NCBI GenBank assembly: GCA_003249095.1 | Contig: QBMS01000005.1 | Coordinates: forward strand, 1 to 64,000 | DNA from: Snowella sp. | Lineage (GTDB): Bacteria; Cyanobacteriota; Cyanobacteriia; Cyanobacteriales; Microcystaceae | Direction: 5' to 3' | DNA: 64,000 bases | Shown: positions 63,691 to 64,000 of the stretch, one piece after another | How the letters are laid out: the number at the start of each line of letters is the position of its first letter | Position numbering within the stretch: the stretch's first letter is position 1 | Translations under genes and position numbers: made by a program | The notes under the pieces: model-generated | The model's database searches: none | What the model saw: only the letters and a program-made list of their open reading frames with translations | What the model was told of the DNA's origin: nothing

Positions 63691-64000
63691 GTGAGACAAA
63701 ATCCCTGGTGGCGAGCAACACTTTTTCGGGCAGTTTCTTGCGGATTCATTAGCCTGCTGGCTTCCTGTAGCTTCGTTTCCCAAGCTCCCGTTTCTCCCCG
63801 CCTCAATAGTCGTTATAACGATGAACAACCCAGTTTGAGCGGGAATGGTCGTTGGTTAGCCTTTGTTTCTAATCGCAATGGCAATCGGGAAATTCTGGTC
63901 TATGATTTACGGGAACAACGCTTGATTAATTATCCTGGTCTGAATCAGGGTAACGCGATCGCCGAAAGTCCTAGCCTCAGTCGGACAGGTCGATATTTGG
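63691..64000 (+). CDS. TolB-like beta-propeller lipoprotein, partial
   Basis: A GTG at 63691 opens a frame that reaches the window end (103 codons). The start shows a lipoprotein-like signal (RAVSCGFISLLASCSFVSQA), then beta-propeller repeats: QPSLSGNGRWLAFVSNRNGNREILVYDLREQRL and ESPSLSRTGRYL. Such proteins resemble TolB or WD40-like periplasmic sensors. The gene is cut off at 64000, so the domain count is unknown. It follows ycf66 by 11 bases on the same strand. Confidence 0.8.
   Translation, partial: MRQNPWWRATLFRAVSCGFISLLASCSFVSQAPVSPRLNSRYNDEQPSLSGNGRWLAFVSNRNGNREILVYDLREQRLINYPGLNQGNAIAESPSLSRTGRYL

Overview
The window is chromosomal DNA of a phycobilisome-bearing cyanobacterium. It carries genes for the rod-core linker CpcG, a CpcS-type bilin lyase, the photosystem II subunit PsbX, the NDH-1 subunit NdhL, Ycf66 and an NblR-like regulator. 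It is AT-rich and full of the HIP1 octamer GCGATCGC, which is typical of many freshwater and unicellular cyanobacteria. Genus cannot be fixed from sequence alone.

Layout. 0-6.8 kb: DUF2541 protein, ilvE, an M61 peptidase, a Crp-family regulator, a group 2 sigma factor and nadA. 7-13 kb: an RND adaptor and an RND pump, separated by a DUF29 gene and a 105-bp MITE-like repeat. 13-21 kb: secA, a second MITE copy, a serine-recombinase-like protein whose catalytic arginines are missing, a roadblock/LC7 protein and a UbiB/ABC1 kinase. 21-24 kb: an accessory patch with a frameshifted coiled-coil gene, a three-gene cassette ending in an HNH nuclease, and a truncated small gene. 24-28.3 kb: RluA-family protein, aroK, a VOC protein, dnaN with DnaA-box-like sequences just upstream, and a three-gene toxin-antitoxin-like module. 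28.3-33 kb: ndhL, a degraded IS200/IS605 (TnpB) remnant, rplU-rpmA, and a graveyard of gene fragments (transposase start, start of a restriction helicase, others). 33-47.4 kb: DUF192, an NblR-like regulator, LptC, a LabA-like NYN protein, metG, fur, a DEAD-box helicase, rimO, an FtsH-like protease without ATPase, cpcS, cpcG, a NarM-like protein, PAP2 and cobS. 47.4-56 kb: a PPC-like secreted protein, an AAA ATPase/DUF4276 pair that resembles a two-gene phage-defence system, a YvcK-like protein, DUF1350, a degenerate MBL protein, a site-2 protease, CinA and tRNA-Ser(CGA). 56-64 kb: folB, a zinc peptidase, gshB, a DUF4160/DUF2442 pair, a T4-like RNA repair operon (Rnl1-type ligase plus Pnkp), glutaredoxin, psbX, ycf66 and the start of a TolB-like lipoprotein.

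Most of the window is housekeeping DNA with single genes or short operons. The likely accessory biology lies in four places: the AAA/DUF4276 pair, the RNA repair operon next to DUF4160/DUF2442, the HNH cassette, and the DUF4258/YgiT/HigA module. Several proteins keep their fold but lose expected catalytic residues: the recombinase, the RluA-like protein, the MBL protein and the receiver domain.

Several very short genes were found by reading translations directly: 30593-30754, 38129-38305, 56308-56484, and psbX within a longer open frame. All family assignments are by recognition of sequence motifs, with no database search behind them.
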